Of a stretch of DNA of 64,000 nucleotides, positions 47,200 through 59,335 are shown one piece after another (the first letter of the stretch is position 1; each line of letters opens with the position of its first letter). The notes beneath the pieces are model-generated. The model had not been told where the DNA came from. It made no database searches and was given only the letters and a program-made list of their open reading frames with translations. Both the position numbers and the translations under genes were made by a program. The stretch is from Ischnura elegans (lineage: Eukaryota > Arthropoda > Insecta > Odonata > Coenagrionidae), in contig NC_060246.1 of assembly GCF_921293095.1 (NCBI RefSeq), forward strand, positions 14,960,001-15,024,000. Reading direction: 5' to 3'.

Positions 47200-48665
47200 T
47201 GAATAACATCAAATGCATTAACAAAGGAAAACGGTGAATGTTTAAAAACCCAAAAATACTAAAATTACATGGATTTTTAGAAAAATATCATCCTAATAAT
47301 ATGTGTCTTATTGTATTCTTTATAGTTTAATAAGAATTTACCATGAATTGACGATGTAAGAAGATGTTACTTTTTACGCACACAGGAATATGCATTAACA
47401 AAGGGATAAGTTGAATGTTAAAAAACCCAAAAATGCTGAGATTGTTTGGATATCTAGAAATGCATCATCCTAATAATATGTGTCTTAAGGCATTCTATAA
47501 AATTGTGTAAGAATTTAACATGAATTGACGATATAAGGAGATGTTAATTTTTACGTACATATAGGGATATGTATTAAGGGAAACGGCGAATGTTTAAATA
47601 CCCAAAAATACTGAAATTGTATAGTTTATAAAAAATGCATCATCCTAATAATATGTGTTTTATGGTATTCTATATAGTTGTGTAAGAATTAGCCATGAAT
47701 TTAAGATATAGGGAGATGTAACTTTTTTACGCACATATAAAAATATGCATTAATGAAGGGAAACGGCGAATGTTTAAAAACCCAAAAATACTGAAATTGT
47801 ATTGATTTTTAGAAAAGTCATCATCCATATAATATGTGTCTGACAGTATTCTAAATGGTTGCATAAGAATTTACAATAAATTGACAATATGAGGATATGT
47901 AACTTTCTACGCACCCGTAGGTTTATGCATTAACATAGGGAAAAGGCAAATATTAAAAAACCCAAAAATACTGAAATTGTATGGATTATAAGAAATGCAT
48001 CACCCTAATAATATATGTCTTATGGTATTCTGTATTGTTTTATATGAATTAACCATGAGTTGACATTATGAGGAGATGTTACTTTTTACGCAAATATAAG
48101 AATATGTACCTATTAATAAATGGAAACGGCGAGTGTTTGTAAACCCTAAAACACTGAATTTGTATAGATTTTTAGAAATGCATCATACTAATAATATTTG
48201 TCTAATGGAATTCTATTTAGTTTTATAAGAATTTAACATGAATTGACAATATGAGGAGATACTACTTTTTACGCACACATAGGAGTATGCATTAACAAAG
48301 GGAAAATCCGAATGCTTTAAAAACCCGAAAATACTGAAATTATATGGATTTTTAGAAATGCATCATCCTAATAATATGTATCTCTTGGTATTCTATATAA
48401 TTGCATAAGAATTAACCATGATTTGATGATATGAGGAGATACACCATTTTGCGCACGTATAGGAATATGCAACAAAGGGAAAAGCCGAATGTGTAAAAAT
48501 CCAAAAATGCTGAAATTGTATGGATTTTTAGAAATGCATCATCCTAACAATATGTGTCTTATGGTATTCTATATAGTTGTATAAGAATTAACCAAAAATT
48601 GACGATATGAGGAGATGTAACTTTTTACGCACATAAAGGAATATGCATAAACGATGGGTAAACGG
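47200..48665 (+). repeat. Satellite-like tandem array, about 178-bp monomers, about 8 copies
   Basis: Variants of ACCCAAAAATACTGAAATTG recur near 47244, 47420, 47596, 47777, 47957, 48140, 48320 and 48497, a mean spacing of about 178 bp. Each unit also carries ATCATCCTAATAATATGTGT and GATATGAGGAGATGT-like blocks. Monomers diverge by small changes and indels. The array is non-coding and lies outside GCP6. Confidence 0.85.
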
Positions 48666-48765
48666 CGTATCTGTTATCGCCGCTTTCCTTCGGTCTGGTA
48701 ATGAATTCAAACTTACGAAGATATTTAAGTGGGGTTAGAATGGAAGTAGTGGGCACAAGCAATAT

Positions 48766-49510
48766 ATGCAAAGATTTATATTTCGGAAGGAATTAGGTCC
48801 AGTGGATGATTCCTTTATATTTTCCATTTCTACGTTGCATCTTCAGCTAAAATTAAATGATAAAAAAATATTATGGCAGAATACCAGGCCATCCTCGATC
48901 AGGTATTGTAGATCCATTAAATTATTTCTGGAAGATGAAAGTTGGGAGGTAACTGTGAAAGAAGTGCTAAATATAGAGACAGAGTTCTCTCCATTGATGC
49001 CCTTGGTCATCGAAATAAACTGGAAGAAATTGTACACAGTATGAGAATTTTGATTTTTAAAGAATCCTGACATTTCATCTGGCATTACTGGAGTAGAGGT
49101 GGAATTATTTCCATGTTTTGGAGCAATTCTTAGCGCACTTTCCGGTGGTTGCTCCATAAGTACTAGTAAAATTGAGAAGTATGCTAAAAAAACAGAAGAG
49201 ATAGTATGCATGCGTCACAGTCATGGTATTGCATGCCTTTCACGGTACATCAAATCTTATTCATTGGAAAGAAATGACTGATTGCCCCCATTGCATTATA
49301 TTGCATTAGTTCCCATTGGAATGCTTTCCGAAGGGGCCCAATAAGCAAGGAATATAAGCATATTGGGCCCTAAGGAATGAGCAAATTCAAAGAAAATCAC
49401 GCGCTAAAATACTCAAGAAAGGTCACAATAAGAGATGTTTTTAACCTAGTATAAGTCTCATCTGATCCTTATGTTTCCAGTATTGCTTCGTTGCACACAA
49501 GGCATAGTTA
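48766..49510 (+). pseudogene. Degenerate transposase-like gene of a widespread uncharacterised arthropod family
   Basis: The + strand, with frame breaks, reads TRPSSIRYCRSIKLFLEDES, then MPFTVHQILFIG and ALVPIGMLSEGAQ followed after a stop by ARN. These resemble the 'KPSSxRFCRPL', 'MPxTVHKxLxHG' and 'LPIGxLSEEAxEARNK' blocks I remember from a repeated uncharacterised arthropod protein family. Several stops and a frameshift near 49300 show it is dead. Family identity is from memory and not certain. Confidence 0.45.
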
Positions 49511-50409
49511 TTCCCTCTCGATGGATCTCAGACAGCTTCTCAGGTAACCAATATTATCTGTGCCTTATGAAATGAGTAATGTTAAAAATATGGAGGACAT
49601 GGAGGCGGTAAATGTCGGAGATGAAGAGAGTTTGTAGATTAATAATGATGAAAGTGACTAATATTCCGCAGTTTAATTTCTGTGAAAAACGATTTTGTGT
49701 GTAACTCCTGTGTTTAGGAGTGTATTTTTAGCGTAATTAGTCAAATTAAATTAAGAAAAGCGCATGACTATAGAATTTTTGATGATTTTCTGCATATTTT
49801 TCTAAGTGTTGAGTAAGATGAAATTATTTTATAAATTAAATTAAATTTTTTTCATAAAAACCATCTTGAAAATACCTATGATAGTGTTATTTTGTGTTTT
49901 TGTCAACAATTTGGTAATTCTGAACGTTTTCACGACAAAAGTTCTAAGTTTTTTGGGAAAACTAATTTTGTTCCGCTAGATTCGCATTTGGAACCACTGT
50001 GCGACCGCATATTCGGTCTTCGCGATCGCTTGAGGGTGCTCGGGGGGAGGAGGTAAGCGGGGGGGGGGGGGGGCAAGCCATGCTCAAGTGGGCGCTTAGA
50101 GCAGACCAGCCCCATGACACTTCCTATCCCACTCCATTGGGAACCCATGGTCTTTTATTGAAGTCGTTTCCTCAACCTGCCGCACGTTTGCCGGGGCGGC
50201 GCCACGTATTCTGGAGGGCAAGAATTAGCGGGTAAGTTAATTTCCGTATTGTTGAGCGCATACTACAGGTGAGTGGAAATAGTCATTTTTGTAATTAATT
50301 AAGGTTTAATTTTCATTTATTTTCGAATGTTAGTCTTCTGCATTATTTCCTTACTGTTCTACATTAATATTTCGTGGATATATATCGCGGATTTACTGAA
50401 AAAAGGAAA

Positions 50410-50511
50410 ATGCCGTGGACGTGTGTGGTACCGCGTTGCACCACTGGTTATGGCCACAAGACTTCGGGGATTTCGCTTTTTAGAGTCCCCAAGGACCCTG
50501 AGAAGCGATGA
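50410..50511 (+). pseudogene. THAP-like zinc-finger fragment
   Basis: The frame starting at 50410 reads MPWTCVVPRC, then a short spacer and LFRVPKDPEKR before a stop at 50509-50511. THAP domains begin M-P-x-x-C-x-V-x-x-C and contain F-x-x-P-x-D-P-x-x-R. Only the first third is present. It may be a lone THAP exon or part of a P-element-like transposon remnant. Confidence 0.5.
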
Positions 50512-53185
50512 AATAGCTGTACGATTCCTTTTTTTGGTGTGCTAAAGCTCCAAAATGTATACATATTTTAAATTACAGGTTCTGCTGTTCCAGTGGTCAA
50601 TGTCATTCACAGTGGAGGAATGAAGTAACACTGAGAAAATGCAAGCTGTGCGACGGCTTTCATCAACTATTCATCATTCTCTCCTCCTAAATTGAAACTC
50701 TTAGAATGATTAGTAATTAGAAATAGAAATTAGTAATCGAAAGAATTAATAGAAATGTTAAATTGTGAGTACTTAAAATTTATTTTTCATGACATTACCT
50801 TGCATTGATTGTATAAATAATCTGTTTCAATAGCATTGTGTAATCATTCTGGAAATGTAGATTTGATGTGTGTGTACAGTATATAAGTTGGAAAAATGTG
50901 AAACGTTTTCATTCTCAATACCTCTTTCGATGATTTCTTTTAATGCAGCTGTTATCGATGGTGCGTGCAACTCTCATGAAAAGTGAATTTACCGCGTATT
51001 AGCAGTATTAGCCTGTGGTTTCTGTCGTACTACTCATCTTATTTTTGGGCGAGGGATAATATTTCAGATTTTCCAGCACCTGAAAGAGATCAGACATCCG
51101 CAAATCCCTCGGATTATATCCATTGCACTGTTTTCGTGGAAGTTTATTCGGAAATTATTTGCAAAATCTCTTTCGTTCTTATCTTTCATATGGTATTTTA
51201 CTTCCTTAAATCTCAAATTATTCCTTTGGTGAGTAGGCAAGCATCGTTATAAAATAGCCTTTAACGGTAGTAATGGTACTTCCGGAAATTATTCACCCTG
51301 TTCAACGATTAAATATGCCTATTCTATACCCGCAAAACGTCCCTAGGATAGAATCATTTTTTTTAGGTTTGCTGTGCACTGCCATTATTATTATCACTTG
51401 ATCGAGACTCAGGAGATTAAAAACATTAACATACGTCACTTCATAAGAAGTATTTCACTTGGGCCTTGGTAAGAAGACGTTTGCGTTTCTGATATTATAT
51501 TTGTTAATAGTGTTTGAAAGCAAGGAATAACATCTATATTCTTATAAGGCCGTGGAAACATGCCGATGGGCTCAGAGGCAATGGTGCGTACGTAGCTTCT
51601 ATGACAACTTATATTAACGTTTACCACAAGATAGCTATAAATAATTATTTCCTTAAAAATACTTTTCCTCACTACATAAGGTTTGACTGCTGAAAATCTT
51701 TCGTTATGGCTGTAACTGATTTTACAAAGGTATGGAAGCAGACGAAGCTGAAATCCAACGCCTTCCATTTGATTAATACTCACGTATGAGAACGATTTCT
51801 AGGTATTTTTCGCTATGAGATGTTAAGTGCATATGAACTTGTTAACTAGTAACCACTGTCGATGTGTTTATATTCATTTTTGCCATAAATTAGTTCATAA
51901 TTACTGAAGTATCGTATACAGATACGTAGGAAACTTGCCCTTCAGGATAGGTGGCGCCCCAACCGGCCTCAACGGGAAACGGCTTCATTAAATGACCATG
52001 TCTGAACGGAGAGTGTCCAGACCTTCTCATATTCTAAGACCGTGGAGCAGACTCATCACGATGCGAGTGCGCACGCGCATATTTGGCGCTCAGGATACTA
52101 GTCCATCAATGCATTCAGTGCCATTTAGCAGCATTCATTTGAACTTCATGCACTTTTACATCCTCGTTATCTTCTCCAATGCACACTCTGGATATATAAC
52201 CACCAGCCGCCGCTGATAATTATTGATAGTCGTCGGGTTAATAAAGGTGAAACAGTTCTTATACCATTTTTTCAAACCTGGCCATTAGAGATAATTGTTT
52301 TTCGCACACGCACTGGAACGAAATCGTTGGTGCTTTTCATCACGAGGAATAAATTTCCCACCTTTTTTTTTAAGGCCAAGTATAAAAAATTTGAACACTA
52401 TGATTATCGATCCAATTAATATAATTTTTCTTAACCTTTATCAAAATGATTTCAAAATGGTTATCAAAATGATTTCAAATAGAAATGTATCTGGTAATTA
52501 AATGAGAATTGTGATTACTATGAATAGGAATTTTACTCAACGCAGATTTGACAGTAATTAGCCAAAGGAGTACGAGGATACAACTACAGCCACCTTTCCT
52601 GCTTATTTTTTCCTCCGTGAATGGATCTGTTCAGAAATAAATGTGAAAATAGGGACATCATTTGAATGACTTTATTCTTTTAAAAAATTCAATATGAACT
52701 TTTTCTTTATTTATCTGCAAATATAATATTGAGAGTAAGAATGTCTCGTTTAAAAATGAAAGAGAGTGAGATTACTTTGGACTCGAAGCCTCCCTGATGT
52801 TCACCGCAAATACCGTGGCACATAGACATGCTCGGCTAAGGAGCCACGTCTTTTTTAAAATATAAACGGTGGGTCTTAATAAGAATCTAAAGACGGGAGA
52901 AACCTCGTCATGGAGCCCGAAAGAAAACCCTCCGAGTGCTCAACCTGTGCGTGGTCGTGATTTTCCTCAGTTCTTCCTATTCACAAATTTTCATTCCGAT
53001 CGGGCTTATGTTCCAAAAGTTTGACTACAAATGCGGTTGCTCAGTCGCGTAGTAGTGCAATAGTCTTCGTCAGCTCTTGGTGCCGTGAGGGCAAAGGATG
53101 CAGGTGGCTTCATGTGCCAACCTTCCAAGTTTTTGCATACTACTAAAACGGAAGTACCGACATAACTGTGGCGAAGAGGGATCGC
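50512..53185. other. Spacer: no gene seen
   Basis: About 2.7 kb with short open frames of no recognisable family. A run of 14 G (50061-50074) lies just before this region. Nothing further was identified. Confidence 0.5.
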
Positions 53186-53189
53186 GTTC

Positions 53190-53390
53190 GTGTGGAGGTT
53201 TGAGTGTTGGCTTTCCAACATGTGGGCTCGGGTTCAAAGGCTGGTGGTGTTAAAGAATTTTCAGATTCCTACTCGAGTATTGCGTGGAGGATATTTCAAG
53301 CGCAACACTACGTCCGTCGGACAGGACGTAAAACCGTGGTCCTCTTGACGCCTTTCGTTAAGAGCATGCTGACGCCTGAATCCAATTTAT
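53190..53390 (+). repeat. tRNA-derived SINE, copy 2
   Basis: Colinear with the copy at 1432-1655: GTTGGCTTTCCAAC, GGGCTCGGGTTCAAA (box B degraded), GTGGAGGATATTTCAAGC, CACTACGTCCGTCGG, GGACGTAAAACCGTGGTCC. Divergence is scattered, as expected for an old family. Confidence 0.6.
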
Positions 53391-53896
53391 CTAAAGAGGC
53401 GGACGATGGACGAGTAAAATCATTTCCATATAGATTTGGAAAATGAACCGCCAAAGTTTTATTTGGTAATAGTGGAACACAGAGTAGAACGGGAGCCGGA
53501 GCAGAAGGGGGTTTGGGTTTTTCTTGCGACTAGGAGGTTCTGTCCACTATCATAGAGTATTCAAAATAGATAAACCTGTTATTGCTCATCCTCTGCAGCC
53601 ATGTCAGTTTAGTTATCTGAGCGTTAAAATGTGAACTAGAGTTGTGTGAATTTTAGCCGTTGTTTTCTAACTTCGGAAGATCTTGTATCGATGTTAGGTC
53701 ATATTCAAGCGTTTAAATTATAGTAATTCTTGGTATGTGTTTGAGGTTAACGTTAGTTTCGTATGACTAAACGTCTGAATGAATGTCATTTTCGGTCAGT
53801 CAGTCGGCGTCAGTTCCTAGGTAAGCGTAAACGTGTTCTTGGGGCAGAACGGGGGAGGCGGAATGGGGAAGTAAGAAAAAAATGGAAAAAATAATA

Positions 53897-54012
53897 TGGT
53901 AGTTTCCTTCATCAAAGAAAACGAAAGGCAATGAATACGATTCGTTACCCACAATTTGTGCATTCATTATATGCAAGCTATTTGGTTTTAGACATCCCAT
54001 TTTAGACAAATG
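53897..54012 (-). mobile_element. 670-bp MITE, fragment C
   Basis: TGGTAGTTTCCTTCATCAAA to the CCCATTTTAGACAAATG part matches the end of MITE copies A and B. Truncated at about 116 bp, next to the Copia RNase H remnant. Confidence 0.6.
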
Positions 54013-54059
54013 TTAAAGGGCTGCTCGTTTCGTCAAAACTGCAAACCGAAATGTAACCT

Positions 54060-54577
54060 CAAAAATATCCACTTAATATTGAGAAATTTCACCTTTCTTA
54101 ACAGCTTCCCTAAAATAATTTAATTTTACAACAAAATGCTTACTTCTTTCATTTACCATATCATTCTTAGCAATATATTTATCACCTTGGTTGTCACAAA
54201 AAATCTTACAATTCTTAGGGATAAGCCTGTCTTGTTTCACCTCACAAAAGAAAGACTTCATCCACTGAATCTCACACAAGCATTCATAGGCAGCAATATA
54301 CTCAGCATGAGTGCTTGAACTTGCAACACATTTCTGCTTCCTGCTTTTCCATGATATTGCACCTCCTCCCATGGTAATAACATACCCTGTGATGGATCTA
54401 GAATCAGATCCATCCCCGGACCAGTCCGAATCACAATAGCATGAAAACCTTCCCCCCTTTCTAAAAGCAAGTTAGAAATGACATGTTTACTTCAAATACT
54501 TCATGACATGCTTCACTCCATTCCAATTCTGGACTGTTGGGTTACTACAGCATTGACTTGACTTGCACACAGCATTT
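54060..54577 (-). pseudogene. Copia retrotransposon RNase H region (3' half of a split element)
   Basis: Minus-strand reading passes through NPTVQNWNGVKHVMKYLK, then CYCDSDWSGD, SRSITGY and GGGAISWKSRKQKCVASSST, HAEYIAAYE, FCDNQGDKYIA, the Ty1/Copia RNase H signature. In-frame stops after MKYLK and at one point beyond show it is dead. The upper end is the breakpoint of a 6.1-kb insertion; the reverse transcriptase of the same element is at 60674-61240. Confidence 0.8.
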
Positions 54578-54647
54578 CCCAGATAACACGGCATTTGTAT
54601 TACATCTGTATTACATCAATAATACACAAAAAATACGTGACCAAATA

Positions 54648-54920
54648 CATATGTATAAGATGGAATACGATCGTATTACATCGGTATATTTCACGTAAAA
54701 GTGGTTCAAAAGTCCCTATGGATGTATGTATACGTGCGTATTACAAATTGGAAATCTGAATACCCATACATGAATTATACATATGTACACGATGGAATAC
54801 AATCGTATTACATTGGTATATTTCACGTAAAAGTGACTCAAAAGTCCCTCAGGATGTATGTATACATGCGTATTACGAATTGGAAATCTGAATACCCTTA
54901 CATGCAATATACATATGTAT
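54648..54920 (+). repeat. Tandem repeat, 2 copies of about 131 bp
   Basis: Two adjacent units starting ATACATATGTA and sharing GATGGAATAC, TTTCACGTAAAAGTG and AATTGGAAATCTGAATACCC, then a third start ACATATGTATCTG. It lies just inside the left end of the 6.1-kb insertion. Confidence 0.7.
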
Positions 54921-56439
54921 CTGCAGGCCCTCGTACATGAATTATACATATTGATTTTCTGATCCACATCCACTTAATATCAATATGGATCAAACGGATG
55001 AATAAATATAAGGAAACCAGAACATACAGATAATAAAACATTTATTCAAAGAGAAAATAAAAGAATACACACAAAGAACAAGTGTGGCCATGAATATTGT
55101 TAACAAGCATTAAGGGCCAGCAAACAGTAGGTGAAACTTAGTTTTAAAAAATGGCACAAAGATAAATCAAGTACAAACAATGGTTTGAGTTGGAAAATAG
55201 AAAAAAATGTTAGCACGGAACAAGCATTGTAACCCATTGCACAAGATGAAACCTGAATTCAGGAAACCAACTCTGCACCATTAGCCACTTCCTGTAAGGA
55301 GAAAAGAAGAAGTCAAGTTTAAAAGCCATGCAAAAATATATCTTTTTGTAAGATCTGAATAGGAGCTCAAGGCCTTTCAATTTTATTTTTTTTCAATTCA
55401 TATAGGCAGTCAATATTCTGTGAAGTCTGTAATTTTAGTACTAATTCTGTATTCTGAATGCAAATGAAAGTTTGGCTTCTCTGCTAGATTCCAGACATAA
55501 GTTTTAAATTTTTTCATTTACCAATTATGTCGAGGTCCCAGCTAGCACAGATTTGACCTTGTCCTCTGAGAAATCATATTTTTTGGGGATATGCTTTCAT
55601 TTTACAAAATTAATAGCCTTAAGAAGAATGAGAAATATGAGAAAAGATCATATGACTACTTTTAAATAAATTAACTAGGAGAAAGTGTATCCATAGGTAT
55701 GCTTATTTAATACATGATACTAATATATTAGTACCATGGTTTAGTAACGGATGATTCGCACAGAAAAAATATAAACTTGTGATATCAAATTTTCAAACAA
55801 ATAAATTTCATACAACCGATAATTTCAGGCTTAACTTTAAGAAACCTCTCCATTATGGATTAAAAAAAAATTTCCCTCAAATCTTACCTCGGTATTAACA
55901 ATGTCAAATGGTCTTCTGGCTTTGCTTCGTCGTTTTTTTCGTAATCCATTCTCCTCTTGTCCAGGCCAAGCTATTTACATCGTCGCCTCCTGGGTATGCG
56001 CGAAAGAGCATGAAAAGAAAATTATAATTAATTAATTTGGCCCGTACGCACCTTTTTCTTACATATAATGACAAACTTTCGCATGAAAATTACGTATTTA
56101 TCTTGTGTTAGTAATAATGACGAAATGCACCTTGATTGACTACATTTCAAGATGAAAGAAATATTACATTTTGCTTTAAGGGAACCGATATTACACGACC
56201 AATACTTCTTGTTCGTTAAATAATTAGAAGTAGTGGGCAAAACGGCTCGGAACCTCGAGGAATCTATTAGTGACAAGGCTACGCTGATAAGTCTACGGTC
56301 AAAGATGTTATGACTAATGCATAGGATAACTAGGAATGCAAGAACTACAATACAGTAGGTTGTGGTAATAAATTGCGATAAAACAACTTACACGTGAACG
56401 AAAACATTCCTTTAAACAATTTTTTCTGCTCTTAATTAA
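54921..56439. other. Internal part of the 6.1-kb insertion: no gene seen
   Basis: AT-rich, with short frames only; no transposase motif recognised. Confidence 0.5.
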
Positions 56440-57900
56440 AGCCGATGTCCCACGGTCAAATTTGCGTCAAAATATTTGCATCAAAATTTGATGCAACTGA
56501 CGCGCACCCTGTCCCACGGTCAAAATTTTGTCCAACTGGCTTTTGGTCCTATCGTTTGTACAAATCACCGATTTGTACAAATGGATAGGACAGGTTCTAA
56601 ATTTTCATCCAATTGGATGAAACCGACCAATCACAGAGCCTTTGACAAAAAAGCATCGCCAAGCGCTGACACACAGGCCAAATAGGTTAAACCCATTTAT
56701 CGTCTGCATGAGTATTTTAATTAATAATTATGTATTTTATGGACACAAAAATAAAATTTGTTGTATTCCACACAGTATGCATTAAAAGCCCAACCGGTTC
56801 CACCTTTTCAGGTCATTATCTTAATCGTAAACCTCTAGATAAGGACCTGAAAAGATCGAAACCGGTTGAGTTTTTTCATTAGTATTGTATGGAATACTAA
56901 AAGGCTTAGTTTTAAATTTATAATATCAACATACCACGAAGTGAATTCACAAAACATTATTTCAAATATATATATACGTTCGTGATCGTCTATTTCATCG
57001 CCTGGTGTGGCCCTAAAGGTAAATATGAGCAAAAATTTGTCTTAGTGATAGGCGATGGAAGCTCTCAACTAGGAAATCCGTAATAATTAGTTGATCTTTA
57101 ATAGAAAGGAAGCGATATTTAGAATCGCAATACCAGGAGGGATGTTTTGGAAATAATAAAAGATTTACTTTAGGTATCGAGGCCGAATTTTACGCTTTGT
57201 GGAAGGCATACAATGCGAGCGAGCAGCTGGAGAAATGACTAATATGAACTGACGATTGTATCTATGGAACACTACAGCTGCCCGTTTCTATTACTATGAT
57301 TATCGGATAAGGACCTTATTTTAGAAACTGCTAGATTAGGAGAGAAAAATGTGATTTAAATGCACGCTTACAAGCACTATTCATAACATCTCCTCAACCA
57401 CAATGTCCATCATTTATTAATAACATTTTCCTCGCGGGAATAAACTGCCTCACGTTTGTATCCTGGCGTTTTATTCTGCCCTCAACCTTGCTCATAAGGG
57501 ACATGAAAATATCCTCACTTGTCAATTATTACCGATAATAAACGGGAACATCGGCGACCAACTCCTTCTCCAACATGTTTAGCATGCTTATTCCAACGCT
57601 TTCATACCCCCTTTCCAGCCAAGGCCAAGTTCAGCATTCCTTCTGTTTTCTTTTTTTCGCATCTTTAATGTTCAAGAGGCATGTTCAGACAATTTCGCCT
57701 GCTAAAAAAGAAAGAATCCTCCACCTCCACAAGTTTCCTAATTGTTTACATAAATATCGTCTTTCGTTTGTTTTTGATCAAAATGAGATGCATCGTTGGA
57801 CACCCCCAGTCCAGTTTTATCAAAATATTTGCATCAAAATATTTGGACAAACATTTTGATGCAAATATTTTGACGCAAATTTGACCGTGGGACATCGGCT
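56440..57900. mobile_element. Long-TIR DNA element with TAA flanks, non-autonomous
   Basis: The ends are AGCCGATGTCCCACGGTCAA and its inverted copy; the terminal inverted repeat runs to about 48 bp with no clear mismatch (left arm 56440-56487; right arm 57853-57900). TAA (56437-56439 and 57901-57903) flanks both ends, as in a 3-bp TWA duplication of PIF/Harbinger-type elements. The interior (1.36 kb) has only short ORFs without a transposase motif. If the true edge is one base further in, the flank is TTAA and the assignment would change. Confidence 0.7.
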
Positions 57901-59335
57901 TAAGAGAAGAAAAAAATGTAACTTCAGCCGCGAAGCACGGAATTACTATACGACGCGTAATCTATTAATTTATACGTACAAGATTGACATAACTATGTTT
58001 TACCATATAACTTCAATGGAGGTCAGTCTCCTCGATACATAACTCAACAAAAAAGGAAAACAATAGCCAAACATAAACAAAATAATGACCTCTATTGGCG
58101 CAATGTGGTCAACACATTGCGCCAATAGTTGTATCCAAATAAACTCAAATAACATAATTAATGTAGTCTATGTAGTCGTACAATATAATAAAAGATAAAT
58201 CATACCTTACCTTAATTATCCAGTGACAGGAAACTGTTGGAGCTGGCTTGCACGAATCGCAATAACGTGCGGGATTGAAGCACATTTCCAGCAAAACATA
58301 GCTTCGGGTTGAGCACACCATCCACACGCACCGGTTATCGAGGATTAAAACACTATGTCAATTCTGCCAATACGTAAAATAATACAAACAAATATAAAAT
58401 TAACTATACATCAGGAGCTAGTTAAGTACGGATTTCCTTTTGGTTATTAGCATAGATGCCGGAGTTCCTCCTACAGCACGTTCTTGTAATCTCTGGTAGT
58501 CTCGAACGAAATACCGAGCTTAACTGTTAATTACATTATAACTGTATCACTCCCACTCACTTCCCTAGCGACAGTGGAGCCGCGAAATTGAGAATTTAAT
58601 TTTTTTGTTTAAACAGTCACATTAAAATATTGTTTAAAAAATTAAACTTCACTTTTACTTGTGCTCTGTGCAAGTACTATGTTTTGTATTTTTCATGTAT
58701 TGTGAACCATTTTTCCATGTGTATATTTCGCGGATGGAAACTGAATTTTACATATGAAATACGTCTGTATTTCGCGTGCATTTACAAATTAACATAAATG
58801 GCCGCCATATTTACAACCCTTGCTCACATCGACCAGTATATGATTTATTTTTAAGCTTTCTGGGTATGAATTCGAATGGATGAATTATCATTAAAATAAG
58901 GAAATCTGGCGTTTGATGCGATTATATTATTTCGGGAAAAAATGTTTATGAACATTTCGCAAGACGCCACGAAAATCTACCTCCGAAGTATCACAGGAAA
59001 TATACATAATGTATATTTTGTGTATTTTTGACCACATTTACATATGTATTTCCTCTGTATTCATACATATGTAAAAGTGGTACGTGTTACACGATAAATA
59101 CATTTGTATTTTTTGTGTATTTTTGACCACATTTACATAAGTATCCAAATTTCAAAAATACACAAAAAATACAAATGTATTTATCGTGTAACACTTTTAC
59201 AAACTTTGTAACACTTTTACATATGTATGAATACAAAGGAAATACATTCAATAATACATTTGTACTACAGATGTAATACATAACAAAAATACATATGTAT
59301 GTGACCCATGAAAATACAATATAAATGCATATGTA
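57901..59335. other. Internal part of the 6.1-kb insertion: hairpins, no gene
   Basis: A 16-bp-arm hairpin at 58092-58128 (CTATTGGCGCAATGTG and exact complement) and a near-perfect 41-bp-arm inverted repeat at 59086-59192 (GTTACACGATAAATACATTT). The rest is AT-rich with many CATATGTAT motifs. Confidence 0.6.

Noticed and set aside
47200-48665. CRISPR-like regular repeats
   Set aside because: The units are long, diverged, contiguous tandem monomers in animal DNA, with no spacers between short identical repeats.
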